From: Acidobacteriaceae bacterium
Lineage (GTDB): Bacteria; Acidobacteriota; Terriglobia; Terriglobales; Acidobacteriaceae
Assembly (NCBI GenBank): GCA_003154055.1
Contig: PMCH01000127.1
Span: 8,259-21,947, forward strand
DNA: 13,689 nucleotides
Direction of reading: 5' to 3'
The position numbers and the translations under genes are program-made. The notes beneath the pieces are model-generated. The model was not told the DNA's origin. It made no database searches and saw nothing but the letters and a program-made list of their open reading frames with translations. Below, in pieces: positions 12,519-13,689 of this stretch (position 1 is its first letter; every line of letters begins with the position of its first letter).

Positions 12519-13689
12519 ACGCCCGCGCCGGCCGCAGCCGCTTTTTCTTCGGACTTTTCTTCGGACGTCCCTTCCTTCTGTAGCAATCGCCGCACCTGCG
12601 AGATCAGGTCCGCCACCTCAAACGGCTTGGCCAGCGATGGCACGCCCCGTTCCAGCAGGAAGGTTCGGGTTGCGGGATCTGCCACGTTCGAAAACGTCAG
12701 CAGCAGCTTCCTTTCCATTTCCGGACAGTTTCCCTGCATCCAGAGACAAATCTCCGGAGCACTGGTGCCGCCCGGCATACGTCCGTTCAGAACGACCGCG
12801 TCGAACAACCCGGTCTGAAGCTGCCGCTTGGTTTCTTCGATGCTCATGGCGGTCGTAACCTCGGCCCCCGCCCCGCTCAACACGTCGCGCTGAAATTCCA
12901 GCACGGCTTCCTCGTCTTCGACCAGCAGCACACGCCCTTTCAGCAACGCCTCCCGCCGTGAGGCTGCTGGCAATGCCTCCGTCAGAGCCACCGACTGACT
13001 TGCCGGCAGCCGGATTTCGATGGTCGCGCCGCCTTCGTCGCGGTTCCGGGCCACAATCTCTCCGCCGTGCTCCTTGATGATGCCGTAGCAGATGCTCAGT
13101 CCCAGGCCCGTGCCCTTGCCCACCGTCTTGGTCGTGTAGAAGGGATCGAAGATGCGGCTGGTGTCCTTGATTCCCGGGCCGCTGTCATCGAATTCCACGC
13201 ACACAAAACTGTCTTTCTTGAAGACGCGCACCTTCAGAACGCCCGCGCCGCTTGCTTCCAGCATGGCATCCAGCGCGTTGTTGATGATGTTCAGGAAGAC
13301 CTGCTCCAACTGGTGCGGGTCGCCGACCACCGCCGGAACGTCCTCGGGGATATCGCGCTCCAGCGAGATATTGCTGACCTTCAAATCGTATTCGCGCAGG
13401 GTAAGGGTGTCTTCCAGCACCCGGCACAAATCAACTTCCTGCTTCTGCGGTTTGCGCTGGCGCGAGAACGACAGCAGGTTCTGCACCACCCGGTGCGTGC
13501 GCTGCGCCTGCTTGAAGAGTTTGCGTACGTAGTCCGCGGACCGGTGGTCGAGTCCCGCGCCCTCCAGCAACTGCGCGTAGCCCAGGATCGCGGTCAGCGG
13601 GTTGTTCAGTTCATGCGCCACCCCCGCAATCAACTGCCCCACGGCTGACATCTTCTCGCTTTGCAGCAACTGTTCTTGCGTGCGCCTCA
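12515..13689 (-). CDS. Hybrid histidine kinase with C-terminal receiver-like domain (5' end beyond window)
   Basis: The frame is open to the right edge, so the sensor part and true start are missing; about 390 residues are visible. Numbering from the TTG codon at 13669, the dimerisation/phosphoacceptor domain is at about 1-72 with H-box AHELNNPL (H19), an NtrB-like form. The HATPase domain has N-box NIINNALDA (127-135), G1 DDSGPGI (161-167), the F-box region IFDPFYTTK and G2 GKGTGLGL (184-191). All look functional. A receiver domain follows at about 245-364, with acidic pair E251-D252, T325 and K348 (AKPF). The phosphoacceptor position in AVVLNGRMPG is N295 instead of aspartate (codon AAC, 12787-12785), so this domain cannot be phosphorylated in the usual way. 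The tail is low complexity (EEKSEEKAAAAGAG). No partner regulator is visible in the window. Confidence 0.93.
   Translation of the reverse strand, partial: RRTQEQLLQSEKMSAVGQLIAGVAHELNNPLTAILGYAQLLEGAGLDHRSADYVRKLFKQAQRTHRVVQNLLSFSRQRKPQKQEVDLCRVLEDTLTLREYDLKVSNISLERDIPEDVPAVVGDPHQLEQVFLNIINNALDAMLEASGAGVLKVRVFKKDSFVCVEFDDSGPGIKDTSRIFDPFYTTKTVGKGTGLGLSICYGIIKEHGGEIVARNRDEGGATIEIRLPASQSVALTEALPAASRREALLKGRVLLVEDEEAVLEFQRDVLSGAGAEVTTAMSIEETKRQLQTGLFDAVVLNGRMPGGTSAPEICLWMQGNCPEMERKLLLTFSNVADPATRTFLLERGVPSLAKPFEVADLISQVRRLLQKEGTSEEKSEEKAAAAGAGV

Noticed and set aside
13667..13669. TTG codon as the start of the histidine kinase
   Set aside because: The frame stays open upstream to the window edge, and the upstream residues (RRTQEQ) continue the usual helix before the kinase H-box, so the gene is truncated rather than starting here.

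Overview
The window is gene-dense, GC-rich bacterial DNA with eleven complete or nearly complete protein genes and two genes cut by the window edges. No tRNA, rRNA, CRISPR array or insertion-sequence transposase was seen. Gene content and protein style suggest an Acidobacteriota (Terriglobia-like) chromosome: an MdtC-like RND pump with a lipoprotein adaptor, an NfeD protease next to a slipin, a SPOR protein, a TPR protein with an N-terminal IPFEN-type domain, an NtrB-type kinase, and small CTTTAG/CTAAAG-looped palindromes between genes. The phylum is an inference from memory of such genomes, not a computed placement.

Left block (1-5500, minus strand): an efflux operon read right to left. A TetR-family regulator comes first, then a lipoprotein membrane-fusion protein 2 nt downstream, then a structured 216-nt gap, then a 1049-residue RND permease. 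Beyond that is the start of an unidentified exported protein cut at base 1. A near-consensus promoter (TTGACA, 18 nt, TATAAG) with an overlapping perfect palindrome (GTAAGTA-AA-TACTTAC) lies just upstream of the regulator, a textbook layout for an autorepressed drug-efflux operon. No outer-membrane channel gene is visible.

The gap between adaptor and permease (3401-3549) holds the most striking non-coding structure. Four perfect tetraloop hairpins are enclosed by a 14-bp terminal inverted repeat, and the outer hairpins abut the closing stem with no unpaired base. It looks like a composite REP/BIME- or MITE-like element inside an operon mRNA.

Middle block (5549-7611): a CPBP-type membrane protein with a degenerate protease motif (minus) and a type II NADH dehydrogenase (plus), divergent with only 26 bp between start codons.

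Right block (7637-12100, plus strand): TPR protein, NfeD-type membrane serine protease (ATGA overlap), slipin/SPFH protein and SPOR-domain protein, a likely envelope-associated cluster. A 163-bp gap before the slipin contains a heptamer tandem repeat and a possible internal promoter. The window ends with a small ArsR-type regulator (plus) and a 5'-truncated histidine kinase fused to a receiver domain whose phosphoacceptor aspartate is replaced by asparagine (minus). These two converge with a 4-bp overlap.
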